Assembly: GCF_022206305.1 (NCBI RefSeq)
Contig: NZ_JAKOIW010000005.1
Span: 238,685-302,684 of the forward strand
Reading direction: 5' to 3'
Length of the DNA: 64,000 bases
Origin: Gordonia sp. 'Campus'
GTDB taxonomy: Bacteria > Actinomycetota > Actinomycetes > Mycobacteriales > Mycobacteriaceae
Each line of letters opens with the position of its first letter. Position 1 is the first letter of the stretch. This document shows positions 53,382 through 62,978 of the stretch, one piece after another. The notes below the pieces were generated by a model. That model did no database searches and was not told where the DNA came from. It saw only the letters and a program-made list of their open reading frames with translations. The translations under genes were made by a program, and so were the position numbers.

Positions 53382-54770
53382 ATGACCACCGCACTTCCCG
53401 AATCCACCCCTCGTGCTGCCCGCACCTCTGTCTCACCTCTCGGGCGCCCGACACCGGCACCTCTCGTTCGCCGCCAACCGGTTGCTCGTCCGGTGCGTCG
53501 CGGTCCGCAGGGCGGTCGCCAGCCCGTACCGTTGTCATCCATACCGCCGGCGCGGACCTCGGTCCCGAACGCCGATCGACGCGGAGCAGGAAAGGGGGAC
53601 CACCGAGTGCACGTCGCGACCCCGCGCCTGGAGTTGTCGACCAAGCCCGCCGCCCTGGTCCTCCGAGCCGCACGACTGGCGGGACCGCTGTTCCGCGATG
53701 ATGCCGCCGAGCGAACCGGTCTCAGCATCTCGACCGTGAACCGTCAGGTCAGCGCACTGCTCAAGGCCGGCCTGATCCGCGAGCGCGCCGATCTAGCACC
53801 ATCCGGCGCCATCGGGCGGCCCCGGCTCCCCTTCGAGGTCAACCTCTCCGAGTTCCTCACCCTCGGCATCCACATCGGCTACAAGGTCACCGCGATCACC
53901 ACCCACGACCTGCTTCACCGCGTCGTGGGCGCCATCCAGATCCCCACGCCGGTCGCCGATACGCCGGAGGAGGCGCTGACCGCGATCGGCGTGAGCGCCA
54001 GACGTTTTGCCGAGCGGTGGACCGGGCGGCGGGTCCTGTGGGTGGGCGTGGCTCTCGGTGGTCGCGTCGCCGAAGGTGGCGTCGTCGACCACCCGCGTCT
54101 GGGCTGGGAAGGTGCGCCTGTCGGGCAGACCATCGCCGAGGCCATCGGGTTGCCGGTGTCGGTCGCCTCCCACGTGGAGGCGATGGCCGCCGCCGAGCTC
54201 GTCCTCAATCCCGACGACGAGCAGTCCAGCTTCCTGTACTTCTACGCTCGCGAGATGCTCGGCATCGCGTTCAGCGTGGGCGGAACCGTGCACACCCCGA
54301 CGGCCGGCCCGCCGGTCATCGGGCACTTCCCGACCGGTGCGACGACGCTTCTCGACCCGCACCGCACCGGCCGACTGGAGCCGGCCGTCAGTGACACCGG
54401 TGTGGTGGAAGCCGCTCGGGCACTGGGTCTCTCGGTCCCCGACGTCGAAGGTGTCCACGCGCTGGCCCGGACCGGGGACGTGACCGCGCGACGGTTGCTC
54501 GAGGAGCGGGCCGAGGTGCTCGGCCGGACCGTCGGGCTCATCGCCGACATCTTCAATCCCGACCACATCATCCTGGGTGGGCAGGCCTTCACCGACTATC
54601 CGACGAGCCTTCCCACGGTCGCGAAGGCCGTGCGGGAGACGTCGATCGTCGCCAAGCGCGATGTGCGCGTGTCGCATTCGGGTGCAACGGTGCAGCAGCA
54701 GGCTGCCGGCGCCGTGTCGTTGGACGCCATATACAGCGACCCGCTGCAGGCGATCACGTTGACTGCCTGA
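53382..54770 (+). CDS. ROK-family transcriptional regulator
   Basis: About 462 residues from the ATG at 53382. The first 90 residues are Pro/Arg-rich. A winged HTH follows (DAAERTGLSISTVNRQVSALLKAGLI), then a ROK sugar-kinase-like domain with VGVALGGRV. The zinc-binding CxCxxGxxGC motif typical of ROK repressors is not visible, so its ligand may not be a sugar. GDVTARRLLEERAEVLGRTVGLIADIFNPDHIILGG is the ROK C-terminal signature. The start is uncertain. Some actinobacterial ROK regulators near such leaders control sulfur-source genes; that is only a possibility here. Confidence 0.8.
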   Translation: MTTALPESTPRAARTSVSPLGRPTPAPLVRRQPVARPVRRGPQGGRQPVPLSSIPPARTSVPNADRRGAGKGDHRVHVATPRLELSTKPAALVLRAARLAGPLFRDDAAERTGLSISTVNRQVSALLKAGLIRERADLAPSGAIGRPRLPFEVNLSEFLTLGIHIGYKVTAITTHDLLHRVVGAIQIPTPVADTPEEALTAIGVSARRFAERWTGRRVLWVGVALGGRVAEGGVVDHPRLGWEGAPVGQTIAEAIGLPVSVASHVEAMAAAELVLNPDDEQSSFLYFYAREMLGIAFSVGGTVHTPTAGPPVIGHFPTGATTLLDPHRTGRLEPAVSDTGVVEAARALGLSVPDVEGVHALARTGDVTARRLLEERAEVLGRTVGLIADIFNPDHIILGGQAFTDYPTSLPTVAKAVRETSIVAKRDVRVSHSGATVQQQAAGAVSLDAIYSDPLQAITLTA

Positions 54771-54800
54771 GCGGGTCGCGGGAGGAGCGGTGCGGGACGT

Positions 54801-55645
54801 CTAGTCCGAGGTGCGCTTGTTGTAGGCGCGCAATGCGAACGGGGCGAAGATCAGTGTGAGGGCCGCCGTCCATATCAGTGTGGCGACGACCGGATGCTGC
54901 ATCGGCAGTGCCGCACCCGGACCGAACGCCGGGCCGTTGCCCCACAGCACACGCAATGCCTGCACCAGCGACGACATCGGATTCCACTCGGCGATCGTCC
55001 GGAGCCACGTCGGCATCGGCTCCGTCGGGACGAAGGCGTTGGACAGGAACGTGATCGGGAACAACACCGAGAACATGAAGCCGTTGACGGCCTCGACCGT
55101 CCGCAGCCACGAACCGATGAGGATGCCGAACCAGATCATCGCGAACCCGAAGAGCACGAGGAGCGCGAATGCGAGGACCGCTTCACCGAACGAGCCCCGG
55201 ATACGCCAACCGATGGCCAAGCCGGTCACGGCCATGACGACGATGCCGATCGAACTGTGCAGCAGGCTGGCGATACTGCGCCCGATCAGCACCGACGACC
55301 GCTGGATGGGCAGCGACCGGAAGCGGTCGATGATGCCCTTCTCGAGGTCGGCGGTGATGCCGGTCGACACGATGAACGCGGTGAACACGATCGTCTGACC
55401 CATGATGCCCGGGAGCAGGAACTCCTTGTACGACGCGGAGTCGGTCTGGATCGAGGCGCCGAAGACATAGGCGAACAGCAGCACGAACATGATCGGCTGA
55501 ATGGTGACGTCGGAGAGCATCTCCGGCATCCTCTTGGTGTGGATCATGTTGCGCTTGACCATGATCCAGGCCTGTTGCCAGATCGTGGTCGGTTGGATCC
55601 GCGGCTTGTCCGCGACCACCGCGTCGGTGTGTGCAGTGGTGGTCA

Positions 55646-55646
<1 letters not shown>
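54801..55646 (-). CDS. ABC-2 transporter permease (DrrB-like)
   Basis: A 281-residue permease with six hydrophobic helices and the ABC-2 pattern seen in daunorubicin-type exporters (QPIMFVLLFAYVFGASI; FLLPGIMGQTIVF; FPITFLSNAFVPTEPMP). It pairs with the ATPase encoded just upstream, its ATG overlapping the ATPase stop. Expected to export lipids, drugs or antibiotics; substrate unknown. Confidence 0.88.
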
Positions 55647-56680
<1,034 letters not shown>

Positions 56681-56941
56681 GTTTCCTCACGGTATCGATG
56701 GGGTCGGACAACCGCGACCGATTTTCGCGGCGTCCGGGGAACTATGGGGTACATCTCGGGGAACCCTCGGGGTTCGGTGTGATCGCGGCCCTCCTCGACA
56801 TGACAGACCTGCTCCCTCCACCGAACTCATCGGTCCCGCGACGGGAAATCCGGCGGGCTGATGGAGAATCAGCCTAGGACCTCAAGTTCGCTTGAGGTCA
56901 ACCGAGCACAATTCCGCTGGGGAGCACTTGAATAGCTGATA

Positions 56942-56959
56942 TATCCGCAGATGCGGATA
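56942..56959. promoter_or_regulatory. palindromic operator before the molybdate operon
   Basis: TATCCGCA-GA-TGCGGATA is a perfect 8-bp inverted repeat with a 2-nt centre, ending 2 bases before the ATG of the HTH-TOBE gene. Binding there would block transcription or translation initiation. The likely ligand protein is the product of the gene itself. Confidence 0.75.
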
Positions 56960-56961
56960 GC

Positions 56962-57372
56962 ATGGCCGGGGTGACCGCAATACGCATCAAGGATGCAGCA
57001 GCCTTGCTCGGGGTCAGTGACGACTCCATCCGACGCTGGATCAGCTCCGGCGTACTCGAACAAACCGACACGGGGCCGGTCGCCACCGTCGACGGTGTCC
57101 GGCTCGCGGAACTGGCGCGGGAGCGCGCGGTCGCGCCCGACGACGGTGCGACGGTCGCGCGATCGGCCCGCAACCGGTTCACCGGCCTCGTGACCGACGT
57201 CCGCATGGACGGGGTGATGGCTCAGGTGACCTTGCAGTGCGGGCCGTTCGAGGTGACCTCGCTGATGAGTGCGGACGCCGCGCATGAGCTCGAACTACGA
57301 CCGGGCGTCGTCGCCACGGCCGTGGTGAAGGCGACGACCGTCATCGTCGAGACCAATCGGAGAAGCGGATGA
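56962..57372 (+). CDS. molybdate-responsive HTH-TOBE regulator/molybdopterin-binding protein
   Basis: A 136-residue protein with an excisionase/MerR-like HTH (IKDAAALLGVSDDSIRRWISSG, residues 9-30) and a C-terminal TOBE/Mop domain (SARNRFTGLVTDVRMDG...) that binds molybdate. It heads the modABC operon and overlaps modA by ATGA. The palindrome two bases upstream suggests autorepression when molybdate is plentiful, though a storage role is possible. GTG at 56971 is an alternative start. Confidence 0.8.
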   Translation: MAGVTAIRIKDAAALLGVSDDSIRRWISSGVLEQTDTGPVATVDGVRLAELARERAVAPDDGATVARSARNRFTGLVTDVRMDGVMAQVTLQCGPFEVTSLMSADAAHELELRPGVVATAVVKATTVIVETNRRSG

Positions 57373-58130
57373 ACAAGCGTGTCGCGGCGCTCGCCGTCGC
57401 CGGAGTGTTGTTGGCGGCCGGGTGTGCGTCGGACGATGCCGACCGCGCGAACCCCTCGTCGTCGACCGGCACCCTCGACGTCTCGGCGGCGGCGTCGTTG
57501 AAGAAGACCTTCACCGCCATCGCCGATGAGTTCGAGGCCGCTCATCCCGGTGTGACGGTGAGACTGTCGTTCGATGGCTCGTCGACCCTCGCGAACCAGA
57601 TCGAGCAGGGGGCGCCGGCCGACGTGTTCGCCAGCGCCGACCAGAAGAACATGGACAAGCTCGGCGAACTCGCCGACAGCCCGAAGATCTTCGCGACCAA
57701 CACGTTGCTGATCGTCACAGCGCCCGGGAACCCCGAGAACATACGGTCTTTCGCGGACCTGAACAAGCCCGGCGTCGCGACGGTGGTCTGCCAGTCGGCG
57801 CAACCGTGTGGCGCCGCGACCGACGAGGTGGAGAAGCGCACCGGGGTGACCCTCGACGCGGTCTCCGAAGAGCAGTCGGTGAGCGCGGTCCTGACGAAGG
57901 TGACCACCGGCCAGGCCGATGCGGGTGTCGTGTACGTGACCGATGCACGGGCCGCGGGGGACAAGGTGGACACCGTGTCCGATCCCGCATTCGCGGCGGT
58001 GGTCAACTCCTACCCGGTCGCCACCGTACGAGGTGCCGACGATGCGAGCCTCGGCGCGCAGTTCGTCGGCCATGTGCTAGGTCCGCAAGGTCAGCGGATC
58101 CTGCGGGATGCCGGTTTCGGCGCACCGTGA
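57369..58130 (+). CDS. modA: molybdate-binding lipoprotein ModA
   Basis: A 253-residue substrate-binding lipoprotein. The signal peptide ends in the lipobox LAAGC (Cys21 region). [18 protein letters not shown] and the [21 protein letters not shown] segment are ModA signatures that bind the oxyanion. It delivers molybdate (or tungstate) to ModBC. Starts within the stop of the regulator gene. Confidence 0.94.
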   Translation: MNKRVAALAVAGVLLAAGCASDDADRANPSSSTGTLDVSAAASLKKTFTAIADEFEAAHPGVTVRLSFDGSSTLANQIEQGAPADVFASADQKNMDKLGELADSPKIFATNTLLIVTAPGNPENIRSFADLNKPGVATVVCQSAQPCGAATDEVEKRTGVTLDAVSEEQSVSAVLTKVTTGQADAGVVYVTDARAAGDKVDTVSDPAFAAVVNSYPVATVRGADDASLGAQFVGHVLGPQGQRILRDAGFGAP

Positions 58131-58972
58131 TGACACGACGCACCGTGACGGCACAACACGTCGCGCCACGTGGGCGCCGTGAACCGACGGGACTGCCGGC
58201 GTGGACATTCGGTCTCGCCGCTCTCGGTGTCGCCTTCATCGTCCTGCCTCCGCTGGCGCTGATCCTCCGGTCTCCGTGGGGTGCCTTCGTCGACCAGGTG
58301 ACGTCTCCGGAATCGCTGGACGCCCTGCGGCTTTCTCTGATCACCGCGGCGTCGAGCACGGTCATCTGTCTACTGCTGGGCGTGCCGATGGCCGTGGTCT
58401 TCGCGCGTTACGACGGGCCCGTCGTGCGGGTCCTGCGGTCCTTCGTCTTGCTGCCCCTGGTCCTACCACCGGTGGTCGGCGGGCTGGCGCTGTTGTACAC
58501 CTTCGGCCGGCTCGGGATCATCGGTGAGCAGATGCACGACGCCGGGATCGACATCGCGTTCACCACCACCGCGGTGGTTCTCGCGCAGACCTTCGTCGCC
58601 CTGCCGTTCCTCGTCATCAGCGTGGAAGGCGCGGTGCGCGTGGTGGGTACGCGTTACGAGGAGGTCGCCGCGACGCTGGGCGCAGGTCCGACCCGCACGC
58701 TGTGGCGTGTCACGCTCCCGTTGGTGCTGCCGTCGCTGATCGCGGGACTGGTGCTCGCTTTCGCCCGTGCGCTCGGCGAGTTCGGCGCGACGATCACGTT
58801 CGCGGGCAACGCTCCCGGTGTGACCCAGACGGCGCCACTGGCCATCTATGTGTCGGCGATCGACGATCCGCAGGCGGCGATCCCGTTGTCGCTCATCCTG
58901 GTTCTCGTGTCGCTGGTGGTGGTCGTGGGTGTGCACAGCCGCCGGCGTCGTGGCGGGGCGGGTGCGGTGTGA
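58130..58972 (+). CDS. modB: molybdate ABC transporter permease ModB
   Basis: A 280-residue permease with five or six helices. [31 protein letters not shown] is the EAA loop that contacts the ATPase, and [16 protein letters not shown] follows, as in ModB/CysT permeases. The ATG is in the TGATG overlap with modA, and its stop overlaps the modC GTG. Confidence 0.94.
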   Translation: MTRRTVTAQHVAPRGRREPTGLPAWTFGLAALGVAFIVLPPLALILRSPWGAFVDQVTSPESLDALRLSLITAASSTVICLLLGVPMAVVFARYDGPVVRVLRSFVLLPLVLPPVVGGLALLYTFGRLGIIGEQMHDAGIDIAFTTTAVVLAQTFVALPFLVISVEGAVRVVGTRYEEVAATLGAGPTRTLWRVTLPLVLPSLIAGLVLAFARALGEFGATITFAGNAPGVTQTAPLAIYVSAIDDPQAAIPLSLILVLVSLVVVVGVHSRRRRGGAGAV

Positions 58973-60063
58973 ACGACCACCTGGAGGTGTCGATCGACAA
59001 CGCGGTCCCGCTCCTGCAGATCGCCCATCGGTTCGCCGCCGGGAGCACGACCGCCGTCGTCGGGCCCAATGGTGCAGGCAAGTCGACGATGCTGCGGGCG
59101 ATCTCCGGGCTGCTGCGCCCCGACGAGCCCAGCCGGATCACACTCGGCGAGAGTGTTTTCCGCGACTCTCGGCGGTCGGTGCCGCCACACCGCCGAGGGG
59201 TTGCGCTGCTCTCGCAGGACGCGCGCCTGTTCCCTCATCTGACCGTTGCGGAGAACGTGGCCTTCGCGCCGTCGGCGCAACGGTTGTCGAAGCAGCGGAT
59301 CGATGCGCGCGTGGACCGCTGGCTCGGGGCCACCGAGGTCACCGACCTCGCGGATCGCAGACCCGACGAGCTCTCCGGGGGTCAGGCTCAGCGGGTCGCG
59401 ATCGCCCGCGCGCTTGCCGCTGAACCGCGAATCCTGTTGCTCGATGAGCCGTTCCGTGCCTTGGACATCGACGTCGCGAGCCGGTTGCGGGCGTTGTTGC
59501 GGAACCTGCTCGCCGACCGCGGCCGGATCACCGTGATGGTGACGCACGACCCGGTGGATGCCCTCGGCCTCGCCGACGACATCATCGTCCTCGACTCCGG
59601 TCGCATCGTCGAATCCGGTTCGACGCGTGACGTTCTCACACGTCCGACCAGCCGGTTCGCGGCGTCGCTGTCAGGACTCAATCTCTTCGTGGGCGCCATG
59701 GCCGGGCCGGACACCGTCGTCGATGCCGACGGTCGACGGGTGGTCGGCTCGGTGGGGGACGGCTCCGGTGACGTGCTCGAGCCCGGTGCGACCGTCGCGG
59801 CCACCTTCTCGCCGCGGGCCGTCGCGGTCTACCTCGACGCCCCGCACGGCAGTCCGCGCACCGTGCTGCCCGCGACGGTCCGGGATGTCGTGCCCCGCGG
59901 GGACCATGCGGTCGTCAGCACCGACGTCGGCGGCCAACTCGTCGCCGCCGAGGTGACCTGGTCGGCGGTCGCCGACCTCGGGCTCGCCACCGGTCTCGGC
60001 GTACATCTCGTCGTCAAGGCGAGTGAGGTGCGGATCAGCGGGGTCGGTCCGGGGGCCGGGTGA
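58969..60063 (+). CDS. modC: molybdate ABC transporter ATP-binding protein ModC
   Basis: A 364-residue ATPase. Walker [11 protein letters not shown]-loop SQD, signature [16 protein letters not shown], Walker [13 protein letters not shown] and switch [11 protein letters not shown] are in order. The C-terminal third (about 255-364) is a Mop/TOBE-type regulatory domain. GTG start overlapping modB. Last gene of the operon, with a long hairpin 3 bases after the stop. Confidence 0.94.
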   Translation: MNDHLEVSIDNAVPLLQIAHRFAAGSTTAVVGPNGAGKSTMLRAISGLLRPDEPSRITLGESVFRDSRRSVPPHRRGVALLSQDARLFPHLTVAENVAFAPSAQRLSKQRIDARVDRWLGATEVTDLADRRPDELSGGQAQRVAIARALAAEPRILLLDEPFRALDIDVASRLRALLRNLLADRGRITVMVTHDPVDALGLADDIIVLDSGRIVESGSTRDVLTRPTSRFAASLSGLNLFVGAMAGPDTVVDADGRRVVGSVGDGSGDVLEPGATVAATFSPRAVAVYLDAPHGSPRTVLPATVRDVVPRGDHAVVSTDVGGQLVAAEVTWSAVADLGLATGLGVHLVVKASEVRISGVGPGAG

Positions 60064-60066
60064 CTG

Positions 60067-60126
60067 CCAGACTTCAACTCGACTCCTGGACTTCGATCGA
60101 GGTCTGTCGGTCGAGTTGAGGTCTGG
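60067..60126. terminator. terminator hairpin after modC
   Basis: CCAGACTTCAACTCGAC and GTCGAGTTGAGGTCTGG pair over 17 bases with one mismatch. The 26-nt loop itself contains a near-perfect palindrome (GACTTCGATCGAGGTC). The right arm overlaps the first copy of the 17-bp direct repeat. Confidence 0.75.
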
Positions 60127-60131
60127 GAGTG
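60115..60131 (+). repeat. 17-bp direct repeat, left copy
   Basis: GTTGAGGTCTGGGAGTG occurs here and again at 62959, in the same orientation, framing the less GC-rich secretion-type gene block. It may mark an insertion, or be a dispersed terminator-like element. Confidence 0.7.
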
Positions 60132-60235
60132 GGAAGGATGTGATTGATCGTTACGAAAGCCCGCGCGAGTAAGACGCCGTGCGGCGTTCGGCGTAAGTTG
60201 TGACCGTCGTTTGTTATTCAATTCGTCCTGGAATG

Positions 60236-60373
60236 CTATACCCACTCGTTGCCGACGACGAGGCCGAGGCCGAGCGCGAGAGCGGATGGCAGGCAGCTCA
60301 ATTCGAAGACAAGCGTTTCAGTGATCGAATCTGTCAGATAAGTCCATCGACGAGGGCCGGACGGCGCGTGCAT
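60236..60373 (-). CDS. 45-residue single-helix membrane protein (third of three)
   Basis: The frame is short, with an ATG after GTGGAG. The product has 20 polar residues with one Trp, then a hydrophobic helix ELSCLPSALALGLGLVVG and a short tail. The segment LPSALALGLG resembles LPSASAFGVG in the 60-residue protein upstream, and Trp, Leu and ALG align in register with the 45-residue protein next to it. A long upstream in-frame extension runs antisense through the 171-residue gene's other frame and is not believed. Candidate immunity-like protein; function unproven. Confidence 0.5.
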   Translation of the reverse strand: MHAPSGPRRWTYLTDSITETLVFELSCLPSALALGLGLVVGNEWV

Positions 60374-60480
60374 GGCGCTCCACGATGTCGAGACCGACGA
60401 CGCTCGGTGGCGAGGCCTGTGCCGTCGTAGCCTCGCTTTTTTAGCCGACTGCAGGAGGTTCGCGGTTCGTCGCAGACCCA

Positions 60481-60618
60481 TCACCCGGACATCAGATAAC
60501 CGACGATGATGCCGAGGGCGAACATCAGAATCGGGTAGGTGACAAACATCGAGAATTTGCCGCTGAAGTAGGTGTTCAGCTGGCGCCATTTGTTCAAGTC
60601 GTTGTCTTCCGCAACCAA
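60481..60618 (-). CDS. 45-residue single-helix membrane protein (second of three)
   Basis: TTG at 60618 is the nearest plausible start, overlapping the end of the 171-residue gene by 25 bases. The product has an acidic N-terminus, W-R-Q-L-N-T-Y, and one hydrophobic helix FSMFVTYPILMFALGIIVG. It resembles its two neighbours in length, Trp/Leu placement and A-L-G in the helix. The start is uncertain. No known family; likely membrane-inserted. Confidence 0.5.
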   Translation of the reverse strand: MVAEDNDLNKWRQLNTYFSGKFSMFVTYPILMFALGIIVGYLMSG

Positions 60619-61109
60619 AGCGCTTCCATTTCTGTGATTTCGGGCTCGCTGGTGGCCCAGCTTTCTTCGGGTGTCGTGGCAGTGAAGATCGACAGCATCG
60701 AACTGTCTTGACCAGTCTGATAGGACAACTGGCACCGACGAATACGTAGAGAGAATTCTTCGGCCCGGTACGTGCCGTCGTCGACGCACAGATATCCGCC
60801 GGCGCCGACAGTGTGTTCAAGCACGACTGCGTCATCCAGTGCCGAGATGTCGAGGGTGGTATCGATGTCGGAAAGTCGGATCGGTTCGCACGGCCCGAGG
60901 TCGAAGTACTGGATGACAATGTTCGATGCGAACGCGGGTGCTGGACTCTCCGATCGAAGTAGAACGCGGCTGGCCATCGACTTGTGTGCGGTGCCGCTGT
61001 CGAGGTCGTACCATGCGGCGGGCGGAATGAAGTCAAGCGCGGGCGTGGACGCTTCGAGCGTGGCGGTTGCGCCGTACTTGACGATTGCGTACTCGATGGC
61101 GGAGATCAT
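60594..61109 (-). CDS. 171-residue protein, possibly Mog1/PsbP-like
   Basis: No membrane helix and no signal peptide. The order of strands and helices, with ASNIVIQYFDLGP in the middle and RIRRCQLSYQTGQDSSMLSIFTATT near the end, reminds me of the LpqN/Mog1-PsbP fold. I cannot confirm this by eye. In Gram-negative type VI systems, chaperones of this fold (DUF1795, Eag) bind the membrane helices of effectors. A similar role for the glycine-zipper protein encoded upstream would fit. The ATG has GAGG 7 bases before it. The codon choice is less GC-biased than in flanking genes. Confidence 0.6.
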   Translation of the reverse strand: MISAIEYAIVKYGATATLEASTPALDFIPPAAWYDLDSGTAHKSMASRVLLRSESPAPAFASNIVIQYFDLGPCEPIRLSDIDTTLDISALDDAVVLEHTVGAGGYLCVDDGTYRAEEFSLRIRRCQLSYQTGQDSSMLSIFTATTPEESWATSEPEITEMEALWLRKTTT

Positions 61110-61118
61110 CGGTGTGCC

Positions 61119-61301
61119 TCAGGAGAATACGTTGAGGCTGGTGAACATTCCGACGCCGAATGCCGAGGCGGACGGCAGAACTACCAGAAAATTTCTGGTG
61201 TAGGTTCTCAGGCCGCCGAACCAGTAATCGGCCCCGCGGGGGAACGATTTTGCACGGTGCCGGGACGCGCGTCGGCGCCGGGGAACATCTTGAGCCTGCA
61301 C
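61119..61301 (-). CDS. 60-residue single-helix membrane protein (first of three)
   Basis: GTG at 61301 lies one base after the stop of the WxG gene; GTG at 61316 would overlap it. The product has a basic N-terminus (RRRRASRHR), then WFGGLRTY and one hydrophobic helix FLVVLPSASAFGVGMFTSLNVF at the C-terminus. Positive-inside placement predicts the tail outside. It is immediately downstream of a possible membrane-acting effector, where immunity genes usually lie. Confidence 0.5.
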   Translation of the reverse strand: MQAQDVPRRRRASRHRAKSFPRGADYWFGGLRTYTRNFLVVLPSASAFGVGMFTSLNVFS

Positions 61302-61302
61302 T

Positions 61303-62469
61303 TTAGTCGAACCCACCTTTCACCCATTTGCCAAAACTCGCCCCGTAGTGGCTCCCCAGCGCGGCGCCGATCCCTGCGCCAACCGCGGTGCCCACGGGGC
61401 CTGCGAATGACCCGATGGCTGCGCCTGCCAAAGCTCCGCCGACGTACCCGCCACCGACCGCGCCGACGATGGCTGCTGTGGCATCGCCACCGTCTTGTTC
61501 GTCACGGGAATACTTGAGTCCCTCGTCGACGAGGGTGTAGGCGATCCCGGCCCAGAATGCGCTTCGAGCCACGTTCTTACCGACAGAATTCAGCCGCGCG
61601 ACGTCATCTGCGCTCATTCCGGCCTGTCCCACAGAACGCCGCTGTCTCGCATACGCGTCTTCGATGTCTGACCCCCGGCGCTCCAGCGCGCCGAGGGCAC
61701 CGGTCACAGCAGCGCTCCTGGGGTCCATACCTGACAGTCCCAGTGCACCGAGGACGTACTGAAGTCGTGATGGTTCCAGATCGGACGGTTGCCCCGCCTT
61801 CAGCTTCTCCAGCTGTCCCGGCGTCAAATCCATCGCACGGAGAAAGCGACCACGCTGTTCGGGTGTCGCTGTGCCGGCGCGAACCGCCGCTGCGTCGCTG
61901 GCTGCGAGGCTGGCATCGACGACCCCACGGTTGACAGCAGTGGACGCCGGCGTCATCCCGCCGAGTTCTCCGAGCGCGGAATTGATCGCGTCCCGAGTGG
62001 CGGTGACCGCGTCGTCGGCAGCCGTGCCGAGGGCTACCAGTGCTGCCTGGTGCTCGTATGCGCGTCCGGCGTCGTACTCGGCCCCCTCCGGTGCGCGGGC
62101 AGGGTCGAAGTTCACCGTGTACTCGCGACTACCGCGATCCAGGACATAACCGTCTGAGTCGGCGAGGCTGGTGCGGCTCTCGAGCGCCGTCATCGCGCCA
62201 CGGATGCTGTTCTGTCCCCGGGTCAGTACTGATGCCGTATCGCCGAATTCGTCGGAGACTCCTCGAATCCACCGGGTGATGCCTTCAGCACGATCGTCCG
62301 CCGGGCCGCGGGCGAGTCCGGTCCATTGGGCCCCGGTCAGATTCAGGACAGGATCTCCGGCCTTCGAAGCCTCGACTTCCAAAGATGCCTGCAAACGGGC
62401 GATTCCGTTCGCGATCGACGTCATTACCTCAGGGTTCCAAGACGTCACGTCGTTGTAGCTCGGCGGCAT
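61303..62469 (-). CDS. WxG-type effector candidate with C-terminal glycine zipper
   Basis: A 388-residue protein. The first 100 residues are helical with a literal W-x-G (W49-T-G51) in the position of the WXG100/LXG turn, suggesting export by a type VII system. Residues about 130-285 are Ala-rich helices. About residue 303 onward there is a hydrophobic helix, YxxxD/E motifs (YTLVD, YSRDE), and a 45-residue Gly/Ala zipper (about 330-378: VGGGYVGGALAGAAIGSF...GAGIGAALG) able to insert in membranes. It follows a small helical partner by three bases. Proposed: an exported membrane-damaging toxin. No family with a proven function was recognised. Confidence 0.6.
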   Translation of the reverse strand: MPPSYNDVTSWNPEVMTSIANGIARLQASLEVEASKAGDPVLNLTGAQWTGLARGPADDRAEGITRWIRGVSDEFGDTASVLTRGQNSIRGAMTALESRTSLADSDGYVLDRGSREYTVNFDPARAPEGAEYDAGRAYEHQAALVALGTAADDAVTATRDAINSALGELGGMTPASTAVNRGVVDASLAASDAAAVRAGTATPEQRGRFLRAMDLTPGQLEKLKAGQPSDLEPSRLQYVLGALGLSGMDPRSAAVTGALGALERRGSDIEDAYARQRRSVGQAGMSADDVARLNSVGKNVARSAFWAGIAYTLVDEGLKYSRDEQDGGDATAAIVGAVGGGYVGGALAGAAIGSFAGPVGTAVGAGIGAALGSHYGASFGKWVKGGFD

Positions 62470-62472
62470 GAC

Positions 62473-62868
62473 CTACTGCACCGACAACTGGACACTCAAC
62501 GGCACCACATGGTCTGTCTGCGAGATGTCGCGCGCTGGATAAGACACGGCGTCCTCGATGCGGGTCGCATTCGCCAGGTCTGACTCGACGGTGATGTCTC
62601 TGGCGGCGAGGACCATTTCGGAGAATGCGGAAACAGTGCCGGATACGTTCGCGAGGGATGCGGCGATCTTGTCGTCGGCGCTTGCAGCGACGGCGGACAT
62701 GTCGCTGGACGCCCCGGCGAACTGACCGGCGAGCTGGCTGAACGTCGACGTCGTGCCATCCAGGCCTGCGTACGAGGTCAGCTCAAGTGACATGAGGCGT
62801 GACGCGCACCGTGAGATCTCGGTGGATGCCGCCCCGACAGCCGCTGGATCGACCACCAACTCGGACAA
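62473..62868 (-). CDS. small helical T7SS partner protein (EspC/DUF2580-like)
   Basis: A 131-residue protein with two long Ala/Ser-rich helices (about 8-30 and 42-92), like ESX-secreted EspC-type proteins. YAGLD (33-37) lies in the loop and YPARD (110-114) near the C-terminus; both fit the YxxxD/E export signal, the second at the usual place. No cysteine pattern or signal peptide. It starts with TTG after a strong AGGGGGAG, and ends three bases before the WxG gene, so the two products probably pair. Confidence 0.62.
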   Translation of the reverse strand: MSELVVDPAAVGAASTEISRCASRLMSLELTSYAGLDGTTSTFSQLAGQFAGASSDMSAVAASADDKIAASLANVSGTVSAFSEMVLAARDITVESDLANATRIEDAVSYPARDISQTDHVVPLSVQLSVQ

Positions 62869-62888
62869 AACTCCCCCTTTGCTTTGCG

Positions 62889-62905
62889 GACCACCATAAG
62901 TGGTC
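62889..62905. promoter_or_regulatory. palindrome upstream of the secretion-type operon
   Basis: GACCAC-CATAA-GTGGTC is a perfect 6-bp inverted repeat with a 5-nt spacer, 21 bases before the TTG start of the operon. A repressor site is plausible; no regulator gene is present in the block. Confidence 0.5.
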
Positions 62906-62958
62906 AGCGGATACGGTAGCCGGGCAGGGCGTCATCGGACCCACACTCTTCACAGGCT

Positions 62959-62975
62959 GTTGAGGTCTGGGAGTG
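62959..62975 (+). repeat. 17-bp direct repeat, right copy
   Basis: Exact copy of GTTGAGGTCTGGGAGTG found at 60115, 2,844 bases away, lying 3 bases after the stop of the nucleotide cyclase gene (which is on the minus strand and ends at 62979). Confidence 0.7.
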
Positions 62976-62978
62976 AGA

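Noticed and set aside
60200..60430. 76-codon plus-strand frame in the island
   Set aside because: It lies antisense to one of the small membrane proteins, has an Arg-rich C-terminus and no convincing ribosome-binding site.
60374..61036. N-terminal part of a 266-codon minus-strand frame ending at 60236
   Set aside because: It overlaps the 171-residue gene in another frame of the same strand and looks compositionally random; only the last 45 codons, with a start after GTGGAG and a clear membrane helix, were kept.
60115..62975. insertion sequence or phage
   Set aside because: No transposase, integrase or phage structural gene and no terminal inverted repeats are seen; only a direct repeat and a composition shift remain.
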